In this document: one piece after another, positions 7,954 through 16,698 of the stretch
Position numbering within the stretch: position 1 is the stretch's first letter
Layout: the number at the start of each line of letters is the position of its first letter
Notes under the pieces: model-generated
Seen by the model: only the letters and a program-made list of their open reading frames with translations
Database searches by the model: none
Told to the model about the DNA's origin: nothing
Made by a program: the position numbers and the translations under genes
Origin: Hyphomicrobium sp.
Lineage (GTDB): Bacteria > Pseudomonadota > Alphaproteobacteria > Rhizobiales > Hyphomicrobiaceae
Length of the DNA: 64,000 nucleotides
Assembly (NCBI GenBank): GCA_030148425.1
Contig: JASBTM010000008.1
Location: 62,001 to 126,000 of the forward strand
Direction of reading: 5' to 3'

Positions 7954-8896
7954 CACCAACGAGTTCCGTATCACCGAGTTCAATGAGAAGATTGGTCAAC
8001 TTTTCCGCTGCCGCGGTGTCGGCCGCACCCCACGATCCCGTGATGCCCGAGCGATAATAATCCCTGATCGCTATTAGCTCCGCGTCGGATGCTGGTTTGA
8101 TCAGCGGTCGCAATCTCTGCCATGCAGCATCGGACGATGCGAGAACGGCATTGGCGTCGGTGACGGCCGCCAGGAGGCGATCGACCGGCACAGCCCTGTC
8201 ACGAACCTTTTTCTCCGACCAGATGAAGCCGACGAGCGCGGGCGTCGGCGTGACGTCCATACCCTTGATGACGTCCGCCATGGTGAGAAGCTCGCGCGCA
8301 CCTTCCGCTTTCAGACGCGCCGCATACGTCCAGAAATTAAGGACGGCGTCGACACGACCGTTGCGAAACTCTTCCGTCACAAGCGGCGCGGCGCCGAACA
8401 CCGGCTCTGCGAGCGTCGCGATATCCTTGCCGAGCAATTTGCGCGAATAGGCGCGCAGCAGAATCCAGCTTTTATCGATCCCCGTGCCCGCAACGCCGAT
8501 CTTCTTGCCCGCAAGATCGGCCAGAGATTTGATCGGACTATCCTTCGGGACCATGACGCTTCCCAGCGCGCTGGAATAAGGGGCAAATTTCAAATCGTTG
8601 CCACGCGAGCGCTGGCGCAACGCCCAAGTCCAGTCGCTGACAATGACATCGGCGGCCCCAGAGAGAAGCGCAACAGGCGCTGCTGGATTGTTCGCGACCT
8701 CGACGATGCTGAGGTCGAGGCCCTGCTTCTTATCTATGCCCTCGGCGCGAATGGTCTCGATGACCCAGCTCACCGACCCGAACTTCACCGACGTCAGCCG
8801 CACCGGCACGGCTGCCATGCCGCGACCGGGCATCAGCGCCATGAGCGTCAAAGCGGAGCCTGATTTCAGAACGCTGCGACGCGTAAGGATCGTCAT
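7916..8896 (-). CDS. ABC transporter substrate-binding protein, NMT1/THI5-like
   Basis: A 326-residue exported protein. The N-terminus MTILTRRSVLKSG has the twin arginine (R6, R7) of a Tat signal, cleaved probably after GMAA. The mature part has SVKFGSVSWVIETIRAEG, DVIVSDWTWALRQRSRG and LAGKKIGVAGTGIDKS, typical of periplasmic NMT1/THI5-like or SsuA/TauA proteins that bind small organic anions or pyrimidines. The ligand cannot be named; position upstream of methanofuran genes suggests a C1- or cofactor-related molecule. Its ATG overlaps the stop of the preceding gene. Confidence 0.85.
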   Translation of the reverse strand: MTILTRRSVLKSGSALTLMALMPGRGMAAVPVRLTSVKFGSVSWVIETIRAEGIDKKQGLDLSIVEVANNPAAPVALLSGAADVIVSDWTWALRQRSRGNDLKFAPYSSALGSVMVPKDSPIKSLADLAGKKIGVAGTGIDKSWILLRAYSRKLLGKDIATLAEPVFGAAPLVTEEFRNGRVDAVLNFWTYAARLKAEGARELLTMADVIKGMDVTPTPALVGFIWSEKKVRDRAVPVDRLLAAVTDANAVLASSDAAWQRLRPLIKPASDAELIAIRDYYRSGITGSWGAADTAAAEKLTNLLIELGDTELVGDGTHFDQNLFHS

Positions 8897-9405
8897 TTCG
8901 CTGGCGCCTCGACGTTAAAGCGGTTTCGCCAGAGATAACGCACGCCGTGAAGCCACAGATCGTCCGTGTTGCCGTTGATGGAGGCCGACATGGTCTTCGT
9001 CAGCTCCCCGGTTTTGGTATCGCGCGCGGCAATCGAGAGATTGATCAAGGCGCCTGAGACCTTATCGACGTATCCTGTGACGGCTATGTCAGCGCCTGCT
9101 TCCTTGGCTATCGGCACCTCGCAGCCGTTGCATTGATTGAAAGGCGCTGCCGCTTCGATTTCCTTGTTTTTAGCGGTAAGATCGACGACCGCGTACTTTC
9201 CGTCCTTCTCCATCAGCGCCTTAAGCTCATCGGCTATCAGCTTCAGACGGCGCAAATCGTCCGGGTTGTATTGCGGAACTATTTCGCCGTCCTGCTGGGC
9301 GTCGTGAAGATCGAACGGAAAGACGGCCGCCTTGGAAGCCGCCTCTGCGGGCACGGCGGCAAGACATGCCAAAAACATGGGAAGAGCGCGCTTTAACAAG
9401 GGCAT
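8893..9405 (-). CDS. Exported DUF3280/DUF2380-type protein
   Basis: A 170-residue protein with a signal peptide (MPLLKRALPMFLACLAAVPAEAA). The mature sequence KAAVFPFDLHD, a pair of cysteines in FNQCNGCEVPIAKEAGADI, and DDLWLHGVRYLWRNRF match small periplasmic proteins found beside PQQ or C1 transporter genes. Function unknown; the two cysteines four positions apart could form a disulfide or bind metal. It is the first gene of the minus-strand operon and is divergent from the PQQ-type ABC operon. Confidence 0.65.
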   Translation of the reverse strand: MPLLKRALPMFLACLAAVPAEAASKAAVFPFDLHDAQQDGEIVPQYNPDDLRRLKLIADELKALMEKDGKYAVVDLTAKNKEIEAAAPFNQCNGCEVPIAKEAGADIAVTGYVDKVSGALINLSIAARDTKTGELTKTMSASINGNTDDLWLHGVRYLWRNRFNVEAPAK

Positions 9406-9674
9406 TGCTATTCGTTTCCAAGCTACTGAGCGAACTCAGACATCAAGGGGACATAGCGCCCGGCCGAAGCGCCTTAAGCTGTACGTGCCCGCTAACCCCC
9501 AAGCATTGCAAGAGGTTCACGCGCTCTTTGCAATCAATGCCCGGTCACAAACGCGCGAGGCCGATGCGACCAGCTTGACATCGCAGGCTCCCACCCCCTT
9601 TTAGCAACACAGTAACACTTTGAGGCTGAGCGCGCTCGGCGTGCGCTCGCGACGAATGACTGGAGTTCGGATCA
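9406..9674. promoter_or_regulatory. Divergent promoter region between the ABC/mfn and PQQ-ABC operons
   Basis: These 269 bases separate the first genes of two divergent operons and must hold both promoters. I could not pick a convincing -35/-10 pair or operator by eye, and see no coding sequence. Confidence 0.4.
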
Positions 9675-10973
9675 TTGCCATTCCTTAGCATCGGCCGTGT
9701 TGCCCGCTCTGCTTCCACAAAATATCGAGCTTTGGCCGGGGGCACTCTTCTTGCGGCGGCTTTCTCCGCTCTGCTCGGTGTCGGCTATGCTGCAGCGCAA
9801 AACGCTCCGCAGCCGATCCCGATTCCTGCCCAATCGGCAGACGCGAAAGAGACGACGGTTCAGATTCTCTACGTCAAAGAGGACCGGGAGAGAGAACCGC
9901 CTCTATCGCTCATCGATCAGCCGAACGCCGATGACGGCATCGCCGGCGCGAAGCTCGCAATTGCCGATAACAACACGACCGGCCGATTTCTCAATCAGTC
10001 GTTCAAGCTCGATATTGTGGAAGGCAACCTCGACGACCTCATCAAAGGAGCGCAAGAGAAAGTTGCTGCGGGTGACGCCTTCATCGTTGCCGATATGGAG
10101 CCGGAGTCGCTTCTGAAATTTTCCGATGCTATGGCCGGAAAGCCGGTGCAGATCTTTAACGTCGGCAATCCCGATGACCGCCTTCGTGAAGAAGACTGCC
10201 GCGCCAACGTCATGCATACGGCCCCCACGCGCTCGATGCTTGCCGACGCACTTGCACAGTACCTCGTCTGGAAACGCTGGCCGAACTGGCTGATGGTGGT
10301 CGGACCGAGCCCAAAAGATCAACTACTCGCGGACGCTTACCGCCGGGCAGCCAAGAAGTTCGGCGCCAAGATCGTCGAAGAGCGCCAATTCAAAGTCGAT
10401 ACCGGCAATCGCCGCGCGGACGGCGGCTTCGAGCAGATCCAACAGCAGATTCCGCAATTCATGCAGGGCGCCAAGGATCATGACGTCGTGCTCGTCGTCG
10501 ATGAGGACCAGGTGTTCGGCGATTACTTTCCATATCGCACCTGGGTGCCGCGGCCCGTCGTCGGTTCCTCCGGTTTGATTCCGGCGAGCTGGCATGCGTC
10601 GCTCGAGCTTTGGGGCGGCACGCAGTTCCAGAATCGCTTCAAGCGCCTCACGGGGCGGACCATGCGTGCGCTCGATTACGACGCATGGATTGCCGTGCGC
10701 GCCGTGGGCGAAGCCGCATCCCGCACGCACGCTGTCGATTTCAAAACGCTGCACGACTATATGCATTCGGCGAAGTTCGATGTTGCAGGCTTCAAGGGCG
10801 TGGCGCTGAGCTTCCGAGCGTGGAACGGCCAGCTCCGCGAGCCGCTTATCGTGACCAACCCGAAGATGTTCGTTAGCGTGTCACCACAACAGGGCTTTCT
10901 GCACCAGTTCAGCGTGCTCGACACGCTCGGCGTCGATAAGCCCGAGACCAAATGTAAAGCCTATACGCAATGA
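9675..10973 (+). CDS. PQQ-dependent alcohol dehydrogenase system ABC binding protein
   Basis: A 432-residue exported protein. The start is TTG at 9675 (TTG CCA TTC), with GGAG nine bases upstream; no in-frame ATG comes earlier. Signal peptide to about AAAQNA. The body resembles branched-chain amino acid (Leu/Ile/Val) binding proteins, with TTVQILYVKEDREREPPLS, DGIAGAKLAIADNNTTGRF and QVFGDYFPYRTWVPRP. This group is seen with quinoprotein alcohol dehydrogenases. Its ligand is unknown. First gene of a five-gene operon. Confidence 0.85.
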   Translation: MPFLSIGRVARSASTKYRALAGGTLLAAAFSALLGVGYAAAQNAPQPIPIPAQSADAKETTVQILYVKEDREREPPLSLIDQPNADDGIAGAKLAIADNNTTGRFLNQSFKLDIVEGNLDDLIKGAQEKVAAGDAFIVADMEPESLLKFSDAMAGKPVQIFNVGNPDDRLREEDCRANVMHTAPTRSMLADALAQYLVWKRWPNWLMVVGPSPKDQLLADAYRRAAKKFGAKIVEERQFKVDTGNRRADGGFEQIQQQIPQFMQGAKDHDVVLVVDEDQVFGDYFPYRTWVPRPVVGSSGLIPASWHASLELWGGTQFQNRFKRLTGRTMRALDYDAWIAVRAVGEAASRTHAVDFKTLHDYMHSAKFDVAGFKGVALSFRAWNGQLREPLIVTNPKMFVSVSPQQGFLHQFSVLDTLGVDKPETKCKAYTQ

Positions 10974-11029
10974 TCCGCAGCACGCCCGACGTTCTTCGTC
11001 GTCGGAAATTTCTTAAACTGGAGTTTCGA

Positions 11030-12013
11030 ATGTCGCGATTTTTACCGCTGATGCCGGTGATGGTTTCTGCCGCAATCGCGTTGTTTTACGTGACGCCCGC
11101 CGACGCCTATATGGCGTATATCACCAATGAGAAGGACAACAGCCTGTCGGTCATCGACACCGACAAGCTCGAAGTCGTCAAGACGGTGAAGATCGGCCAG
11201 CGTCCGCGCGGCATCGTCATGTCGAAGGATGGCAAGTGGCTCATCATCTGCACCAGCGACGATAACGATGTGAAGGTCTATGACGCCAAGACCTTAGAGT
11301 ACGTAAAGTCTCTGCCATCGGGGCCGGATCCGGAGCTACTGACGCTGCATCCTGATGGCAAGCGGCTCTATATCGCCAACGAAGACGATAATCTCGTTAC
11401 AGTCGTCGACATCGAAACATCGAAGGTCATCACTGAAATTCCCGTCGGCGTCGAGCCCGAAGGAATGGGCATGAGCCCGGATGGCAAGGTGCTGGTCAAC
11501 ACGTCGGAAACGACGAATATGGCGCACTTTATCGACACAACCACGCATAAGACCTTCGATAATGTGCTCGTCGACAGCCGGCCTCGCGTCGCCATGTTCA
11601 ATGCGGCGCAGACGCAGCTTTGGGTGTCGTCGGAAGTCGGGGGCACCGTTGCCGTCATCAATCCCGCCGACCGGAAAATCATCTCCAAGATCAACTTCGC
11701 CATTCCGGGCGTGGAGCAGGAATCCATACAGCCGGTCGGCATCCGCATCACGAATGACGACAAGATCGCTTTCGTCGCGCTCGGCCCTGCAAACCGGGTG
11801 GCCGTCATCGACACATCGACGTTCAAGGTCCTGAAGTACATTCTTGTCGGCCAGCGCGTTTGGCAGATGTACTTTACGCCCGACTATAAATATCTCCTCA
11901 CGACGAATGGGGCGTCTAATGACGTGACCGTCATCGACGTCGCCAATCAGAAGGCGATCAAATCGATCAAGGTCGGAAGATACCCCTGGGGCGTGGTGGT
12001 TTCGCCGAACTAG
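11030..12013 (+). CDS. PQQ-linked YVTN beta-propeller protein
   Basis: A 327-residue exported protein. The ATG at 11030 is preferred (GGAG five bases upstream, followed directly by a signal peptide ending TPADA) over the ATG at 10970 that overlaps the preceding stop. It has seven or so beta-propeller blades with repeats such as VIDTDKLEVVKTVKIGQRPRG and VVDIETSKVITEIPVGVEPEG. This matches the PQQ-dependent catabolism-associated propeller family. It is periplasmic; a protein-interaction role is inferred, no catalytic motif is seen. Confidence 0.85.
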   Translation: MSRFLPLMPVMVSAAIALFYVTPADAYMAYITNEKDNSLSVIDTDKLEVVKTVKIGQRPRGIVMSKDGKWLIICTSDDNDVKVYDAKTLEYVKSLPSGPDPELLTLHPDGKRLYIANEDDNLVTVVDIETSKVITEIPVGVEPEGMGMSPDGKVLVNTSETTNMAHFIDTTTHKTFDNVLVDSRPRVAMFNAAQTQLWVSSEVGGTVAVINPADRKIISKINFAIPGVEQESIQPVGIRITNDDKIAFVALGPANRVAVIDTSTFKVLKYILVGQRVWQMYFTPDYKYLLTTNGASNDVTVIDVANQKAIKSIKVGRYPWGVVVSPN

Positions 12014-12039
12014 CCGGAACGAAGAGGCGGAATACGATA

Positions 12040-12819
12040 ATGTCAGCGAGCATCCCGACAGAAACCGAGAAAACGCCCGCGCTTGTCGTCAATGGCGTGA
12101 GCCATAGCTTCGGCGACAGGAAGGTTCTTGATCGCGTATCGCTCACGGTCGAGCAAGGCGCGTTCGTCGTGCTGCTTGGCCTCAATGGCGCAGGCAAGTC
12201 GACTCTCTTTTCGCTGATCACACGCCTCTACGACAACGTGACTGGCGAGATCTTCATTCGCGGCTTCGATGTTCGCCGGCGCCCGTCGCAAGCACTGCAA
12301 CGGCTCGGCGTCGTCTTCCAAAGCCGAACGCTCGACATCGATCTGACGCTGATGCAGAACCTAAAATACCACGCGGCTTTGCATGGCTTTTCGGGCAAAA
12401 AGGCTACCGATCGCGCAAAGCAGGCGCTGGAGCTCGTCGGCCTTGCCGACCGGGCGAATGAGAAAGTCCGCGCGCTGTCCGGCGGTCAGCTTCGCCGCGT
12501 CGAGATCGCACGTTCGATGATGCATCATCCGGATCTCTTGCTGCTCGACGAAGCCACCGTTGGCCTCGACCTTGGCTCACGCGAGAGCGTTATAAAAATC
12601 GTCCGTGATCTCGTATCGAAGGATCGCATAGGCGTTCTGTGGGCGACGCACTTGATGGACGAGGTCTTGCGAACCGATCAGGTCGTCATCCTACACAAGG
12701 GCGTCATTCTCTATAACGGCCCTGTTCCGCAACTGCTGACCTTGACGGGAACGTCGAGCGTCCGTGAGGCGTTCCGGACCGTGACGGGCACGAAGTCCAC
12801 GATTGAGGAGGCCGCCTGA
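12040..12819 (+). CDS. ABC transporter ATP-binding protein, PQQ-linked system
   Basis: A 259-residue ATPase. Walker A GLNGAGKST at residues 47-55, signature LSGGQLRRVEIARS near 147, Walker B LLLLDEATVGLD. The DrrA/NodI-like organisation (ATPase plus ABC-2 permease) suggests export or a membrane-remodelling function rather than import, which is odd beside a binding-protein-like gene. Its stop overlaps the permease start (TGATG). Confidence 0.9.
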   Translation: MSASIPTETEKTPALVVNGVSHSFGDRKVLDRVSLTVEQGAFVVLLGLNGAGKSTLFSLITRLYDNVTGEIFIRGFDVRRRPSQALQRLGVVFQSRTLDIDLTLMQNLKYHAALHGFSGKKATDRAKQALELVGLADRANEKVRALSGGQLRRVEIARSMMHHPDLLLLDEATVGLDLGSRESVIKIVRDLVSKDRIGVLWATHLMDEVLRTDQVVILHKGVILYNGPVPQLLTLTGTSSVREAFRTVTGTKSTIEEAA

Positions 12820-13838
12820 TGTCGTCGCAAGCGGCCACCACCGCGCCGGGCGGGGTTCCGGTCATGTATCACGAGAGCGACGACGACGCGCGCCGCCGTT
12901 TGGGTGCTGCCGGATATTTCGCCTGCTTCAAAGGCATCGTCTGGCGCGAGATCCTGCGCTATCTGCATCAGCGTGAGCGCTTCCTGTCGGCGCTCGTGCG
13001 TCCGCTGATCTGGCTTTTTATTTTCGCGGCAGGATTCCGGCAGACGCTCGGCATCTCGATCATTCCGCCGTATGAGACCTACGTTCTCTATGAGGAATTC
13101 ATCGCCCCGGGTCTGATCGCGATGATCCTGCTTTTCAATGCCATGCAGTCGTCGCTGTCGATGGTCTACGACCGCGAAACCGGCACCATGCGCACGCTGC
13201 TTGTTAGCCCGTTCCCGCGTTCGTTCCTGCTTTTGTCGAAGCTTCTCGGCGGCGTGTCGGTGGCTTTGCTGCAGGCTTATGCCTTCATGCTCGTCGCCTG
13301 GTTCTGGGGCATCGCGCCACCGCCGATCACGGAAGTGAAGCTGTTCACGTTTTATGATCCGCCGAGCTGGACCGGCAGCTTGATCCCGACGATGACAGAT
13401 CCCGTCGTCACCTCGCTCTTTTCAGTTCCGAGCATCATTCAACCGTTTGCGGGCTACATCACCGTCATTCCGGCCATCGTTCTCGCAGGTTTGATGCTCG
13501 GATCGCTGGCGCTCTTCATGTCGTCGGTCATCAAGCAGCTCGAAAATTTTGCGGGCGTGATGAACTTCGTGATCTTTCCCATGTTCTTCGCGTCGTCAGC
13601 GCTCTATCCGCTCTGGCGCATCCGCGAGGCGAGCCCGATGCTGTTCGAGATCTGCCGTCTAAACCCGTTCACATATGCAGTGGAATTGATCCGCTTCGGG
13701 CTTTATGGACAGGTCGACACGGTTTCGCTCGCCGTGGTCGTCGGCTGTACGGCGGCGTTTCTTGCGGCGGCGGTTTTTGCCTATAATCCATCCAAGGGGT
13801 TGATCGCTCGGCGCGGCGGCCCTGGCGGTTCAGCCTGA
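12819..13838 (+). CDS. ABC-2 type transporter permease, PQQ-linked system
   Basis: A 339-residue inner-membrane protein with six hydrophobic stretches, for example LIWLFIFAAGFRQTLG, LIAMILLFNAMQSSLSMVYD and FVIFPMFFASSALYPLWRI, and the RETGTMRTLLVSPFPRS amphipathic segment of ABC-2 permeases. It has a ~45-residue cytoplasmic N-terminus. The middle of the protein, near 13340-13440, has an extended soluble loop (FYDPPSWTGSLIPTMTDP), probably periplasmic. Partner of the ATPase directly upstream. Confidence 0.88.
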   Translation: MSSQAATTAPGGVPVMYHESDDDARRRLGAAGYFACFKGIVWREILRYLHQRERFLSALVRPLIWLFIFAAGFRQTLGISIIPPYETYVLYEEFIAPGLIAMILLFNAMQSSLSMVYDRETGTMRTLLVSPFPRSFLLLSKLLGGVSVALLQAYAFMLVAWFWGIAPPPITEVKLFTFYDPPSWTGSLIPTMTDPVVTSLFSVPSIIQPFAGYITVIPAIVLAGLMLGSLALFMSSVIKQLENFAGVMNFVIFPMFFASSALYPLWRIREASPMLFEICRLNPFTYAVELIRFGLYGQVDTVSLAVVVGCTAAFLAAAVFAYNPSKGLIARRGGPGGSA

Positions 13839-13847
13839 GGTTTGGAA

Positions 13848-14516
13848 ATGACATCGATGAGAAAAATACTTTTTCGCGCCGCGTTCCCGACTGCGATAGC
13901 CCTTCTTGCGCCTTTCGCATTGGCGGCATCGGCCGCTGCCGACGAACCCGATAAGGCCGAATGGCCCTGCGTCTATCGCAAGGTTCCGATCCTGTCCGCC
14001 GCCACGATTTGGGATGGCCCGGAAATCAAGGATACGTCGAGCTGGCGTAAGGACGATGCAATCCGGAAGCTGTCGCAATTTCTAGTTTCACGCCGGATCA
14101 AGGAAGAAGACGCCGAGGCTGCCATCAAGAAATATGCGGCCGGTCTTCCGGCCGATGCACACGATGCGAAGCTGACAGAACTTTTCGCCGCCGTCCTGAC
14201 CCGCACCAACGAAGATCGCAAGGTCGTCATGTCGGGCATCGAGCGCTTTCATAAGCGCCAGATGGAGCGCGCCAAGGAGATCGAGAAGGAAGGCATCGAA
14301 TTGCCGCCGCCCAACGAGACGGGCGTCACCGACGATGCCAACGGCGCAGCCGGCGAGATTTCCCAGCTTTCGAGCAAGGAAGAAAAATACAAATGGGAAA
14401 TTCGCACCTTCCAGGAGAAGCAGGCCAACATCCCGATTGCCTGTGAGATCCCTCAGCTCATCGACGAGCGCGCCGGCGCCATAGCGCGCGCGATCCGCTC
14501 CGAGATGAAGAGCTAG
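13848..14516 (+). CDS. Exported protein of unknown function in the PQQ-ABC operon
   Basis: A 222-residue protein from the ATG at 13848 (GAGG seven bases upstream; the TTG two codons earlier is less likely). The signal peptide ends near AASAAADE. The mature part is charged and helical with WPCVYRKVPILSAATIWDGP near its start and a cysteine near the C-terminus (PIACEIPQLIDERAGAIARA), so a disulfide is possible. No family recognised. It starts ten bases after the permease stop and ends just before the operon terminator, so it belongs to the same transporter system. Confidence 0.75.
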   Translation: MTSMRKILFRAAFPTAIALLAPFALAASAAADEPDKAEWPCVYRKVPILSAATIWDGPEIKDTSSWRKDDAIRKLSQFLVSRRIKEEDAEAAIKKYAAGLPADAHDAKLTELFAAVLTRTNEDRKVVMSGIERFHKRQMERAKEIEKEGIELPPPNETGVTDDANGAAGEISQLSSKEEKYKWEIRTFQEKQANIPIACEIPQLIDERAGAIARAIRSEMKS

Positions 14517-14540
14517 TCGAACAAATTTCTCAATGATTGG

Positions 14541-14573
14541 CGCGCGGAGGACGCATCCTCCGTGCGCTTTTTT
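14541..14573 (+). terminator. Rho-independent terminator of the PQQ-ABC operon
   Basis: A stem with GGAGGA/TCCTCC as core and flanking GCGC pairs, loop CGCA, is followed by seven T. It lies 25 bases after the stop of the last operon gene. Confidence 0.85.
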
Positions 14574-14721
14574 ATTCACGCTTCGTTAGCCTTAACGCGA
14601 TCTTAACCAAGGTTGACATAGTCTCAACACATCGGCGCTCGGCACCGGCTTCTCCCCGGCTCGACGCCAACATTGCAAGTGGAAGTGTTGTCATCCCTGT
14701 TCTCGCGTTGTGAGGTTGACC

Positions 14722-14961
14722 ATGCACTACGAACTTGTTTCGCGTACCCTTGCCTACGTCACCTGCTTTTCGACAATGAGCCTGCTCATGACGTCCATGG
14801 CGATTGCGGCCATCAACGTCGGGCGAACGTCGTGGTCTCCTTGCTCTCCCAATGCCTGCGTCGCGGGCATCATGGTCGGCAAGAAAGGACAGTTCGGCGC
14901 TCTGACGGCTCCGGCACACCTCGATGCCTTGGCGGCAAAGCTCTGGTCCGCCAAAGTCTAA
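14722..14961 (+). CDS. Small exported or membrane protein of unknown function
   Basis: A 79-residue protein starting at the ATG at 14722 with GAGG eight bases upstream; GTG at 14710 is the alternative. Residues ~10-33 are hydrophobic (TLAYVTCFSTMSLLMTSMAIAA), a signal peptide or single membrane helix. The rest has SPCSPNACVAGIMVGKKG with two cysteines five apart. It lies alone after a terminator. No family recognised; the coding call rests on the ribosome-binding site and the clean signal-like segment. Confidence 0.5.
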   Translation: MHYELVSRTLAYVTCFSTMSLLMTSMAIAAINVGRTSWSPCSPNACVAGIMVGKKGQFGALTAPAHLDALAAKLWSAKV

Positions 14962-15090
14962 AAATTCGACCGGAATACTCTCGCCGAAATGATCGTGAAG
15001 CCTGTCGCGACGGCTTCACGCGATGACGACCGGAGGGAATGGCAGTGTCTACGACACTCAATAAAAAACGTTCTCACGAACTCATCGCCA

Positions 15091-15123
15091 AATAAAAAAC
15101 ATGCCGTCCGGGCGCACGGACGG
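15091..15123 (-). terminator. Minus-strand terminator downstream of kdsA
   Basis: Perfect seven-base stem CCGTCCG (15104-15110) / CGGACGG (15117-15123) with a six-base loop. Read on the minus strand it is followed by a T-rich tract (complement of AATAAAAAAC). It is about 107 bases past the kdsA stop. The stretch 15124-15229 holds no supported gene. Confidence 0.65.
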
Positions 15124-15229
15124 GCCTTAATCGACACGTTGGAATACACTGCCAGCCGAACAGCCCTACTCCGGGCTGAGCGAACCCAAATGCCACTTGG
15201 ACACGTACAGAAGGGCGCGAGCTTCAGGC

Positions 15230-16090
15230 CTAGCTCGCGGCCTTTTGCTTTTTCACGACTGCGTCGATCGCCTGCAGCTCAGCGACGAGCGCGCTGAAAT
15301 CCTTGAGCGCGACCATATTCGGCCCGTCCGAAGGAGCCTTGTCGGGATCCTGATGCGTCTCGATAAAAAGTCCGGCAACGCCAACCGCAACGGCCGCCCG
15401 CGCCAGCACCGGCACAAATCTCCGATCTCCGCCTGAAGCTGTCCCCTGCCCGCCGGGCTGCTGCACCGCGTGGGTCGCGTCGAAAATGACGGGCGCCCCG
15501 GTCTCGGCCATTTGCGGAAGCGCCCGCATGTCGACGACCAGCGTGTTGTAGCCGAAGCTCGATCCGCGCTCCGTGACAAGGACGTTCGGATTGCCCGAAC
15601 CCGTCACCTTCGCGACGACATTCTTCATATCCCAGGGCGCCAGAAACTGCCCCTTCTTGATCTTGACCACGCGGCCGGTCTTCGCCGCGGCAACGAGAAG
15701 ATCCGTCTGACGGCAAAGAAACGCTGGAATCTGCAGCACATCCGCGACTTCTGCGACGGGCGCGCACTGGGCGACCTCATGCACATCGGTCACGACGGGA
15801 AGTCCAAGCGTCTCGCGGATCTCGGCGAAGATCGGAAGAGCCGCCTCGAAGCCGATGCCACGCCGCCCCGTGAGCGACGTCCGGTTTGCCTTGTCGAAGG
15901 ACGACTTGTAGACGAGCCCGAAGCCGAGCTTTTCGGACATCTCTTTCAGCGCCGAGGCCATCTCGAGAGCGTGGGCACGGCTTTCCATCTGGCAGGGACC
16001 GGCCAAAACGGCGATTGGAGCGTCGTTGGCGAAGAGCACGTCACGAACGCGCACCTCGCAGGCAGGCTTCAAAGTTTCATGTTGGGTCAT
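15230..16090 (-). CDS. kdsA: 3-deoxy-8-phosphooctulonate (KDO-8-P) synthase
   Basis: A 286-residue enzyme condensing phosphoenolpyruvate with arabinose 5-phosphate to KDO-8-phosphate for the lipopolysaccharide core. Motifs: [43 protein letters not shown] and [11 protein letters not shown]. The cysteine in GPCQMES, where the E. coli enzyme has asparagine, marks the metal-dependent class. It is separated here from pyrG, its frequent neighbour in related genomes, and appears to be a single-gene transcript with its own terminator. Confidence 0.95.
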   Translation of the reverse strand: MTQHETLKPACEVRVRDVLFANDAPIAVLAGPCQMESRAHALEMASALKEMSEKLGFGLVYKSSFDKANRTSLTGRRGIGFEAALPIFAEIRETLGLPVVTDVHEVAQCAPVAEVADVLQIPAFLCRQTDLLVAAAKTGRVVKIKKGQFLAPWDMKNVVAKVTGSGNPNVLVTERGSSFGYNTLVVDMRALPQMAETGAPVIFDATHAVQQPGGQGTASGGDRRFVPVLARAAVAVGVAGLFIETHQDPDKAPSDGPNMVALKDFSALVAELQAIDAVVKKQKAAS

Positions 16091-16146
16091 GGGCTGGGTT
16101 TATAGCGGCCAGCGTCTTCCGTCGCGAGCCTTCTCTCCGACTTCCC

Positions 16147-16178
16147 CAAAACAAAAACGGCGGCCCAAGGCCGCCGTT
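16147..16178 (-). terminator. Strong terminator of pqqA
   Basis: Perfect ten-base stem AACGGCGGCC (16156-16165) / GGCCGCCGTT (16169-16178), three-base loop, followed on the minus strand by TTTGTTTTGG. It is 25 bases past the pqqA stop, so pqqA forms a short separate transcript. Confidence 0.85.
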
Positions 16179-16202
16179 CAGGAACACAAAGGTTCGAATT
16201 CG

Positions 16203-16292
16203 TTAGATCAGGTCGATCTCAGCCGGAAGGTAGCTCGTGACTTCGAGGCCAACTTCCTGCTCGCGAACTTCGGGCTTCGTCCAGGTCTTCAT
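16203..16292 (-). CDS. pqqA: Coenzyme PQQ precursor peptide PqqA (orphan copy)
   Basis: A 29-residue peptide that starts MKTWTKPEV and carries EVTSYLPAEID. The Glu and Tyr of E-V-T-S-Y are the pair that PqqE cross-links to form pyrroloquinoline quinone, and the acidic tail fits other PqqA peptides. The start ATG at 16290-16292 has an ideal GAGGAGG ribosome-binding site upstream, and a strong terminator follows. pqqB, C, D and E are not in the window, so this copy is unlinked from the maturation genes; it lies 1.7 kb from the PQQ-type ABC operon. It would supply precursor to maturation proteins encoded elsewhere. Confidence 0.9.
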   Translation of the reverse strand: MKTWTKPEVREQEVGLEVTSYLPAEIDLI

Positions 16293-16698
16293 GGTGTGTC
16301 CTCCTCGTATTCCGACAGGTTTGTTCCTGTTGCCTAGTCACATAGTTAGATAACTGCCAAAATTCCAATCTCTTTTCGCTAACGCCGCTCAAACTTTTTG
16401 TGATCACGAAACGGTGATCTGTTATATCATTTCACTCCACTAGCGATTGAATTTGCCGGGCATTTTTCCCGGCAAGGTTCCTCATCCATTGCGGCCGAAA
16501 TTGTCAGGGTGAACGCCGACCCTGAGATTCGCAACACCTCCAAATGAGCATGGCCCTGTGCCCTTCGCGCGTCAGTCGTTGCTGGAGGCGAGCACCGCAC
16601 GGTTCATGTCGCGTTGGGCACGCCGAGAGCATGATAAGGCTCATCGGCAAGCCGCGACTCGGGAGGCGGCATAACATAAGCACGTGAGGACAACTGAT
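16293..16698. other. 406-base region upstream of pqqA and of the next plus-strand gene
   Basis: No supported gene. It must contain the pqqA promoter on the minus strand. An eight-base stem TTGCCGGG (16453-16460) / CCCGGCAA (16468-16475) has a T-rich loop but no T-run after it. Two GTGATC copies lie near 16400-16420. Their function is unknown. Confidence 0.35.

Noticed and set aside
16191-16202. GGTTCGAATTC resembling a tRNA T-arm
   Set aside because: No acceptor or anticodon stem around it; it lies next to the pqqA stop.
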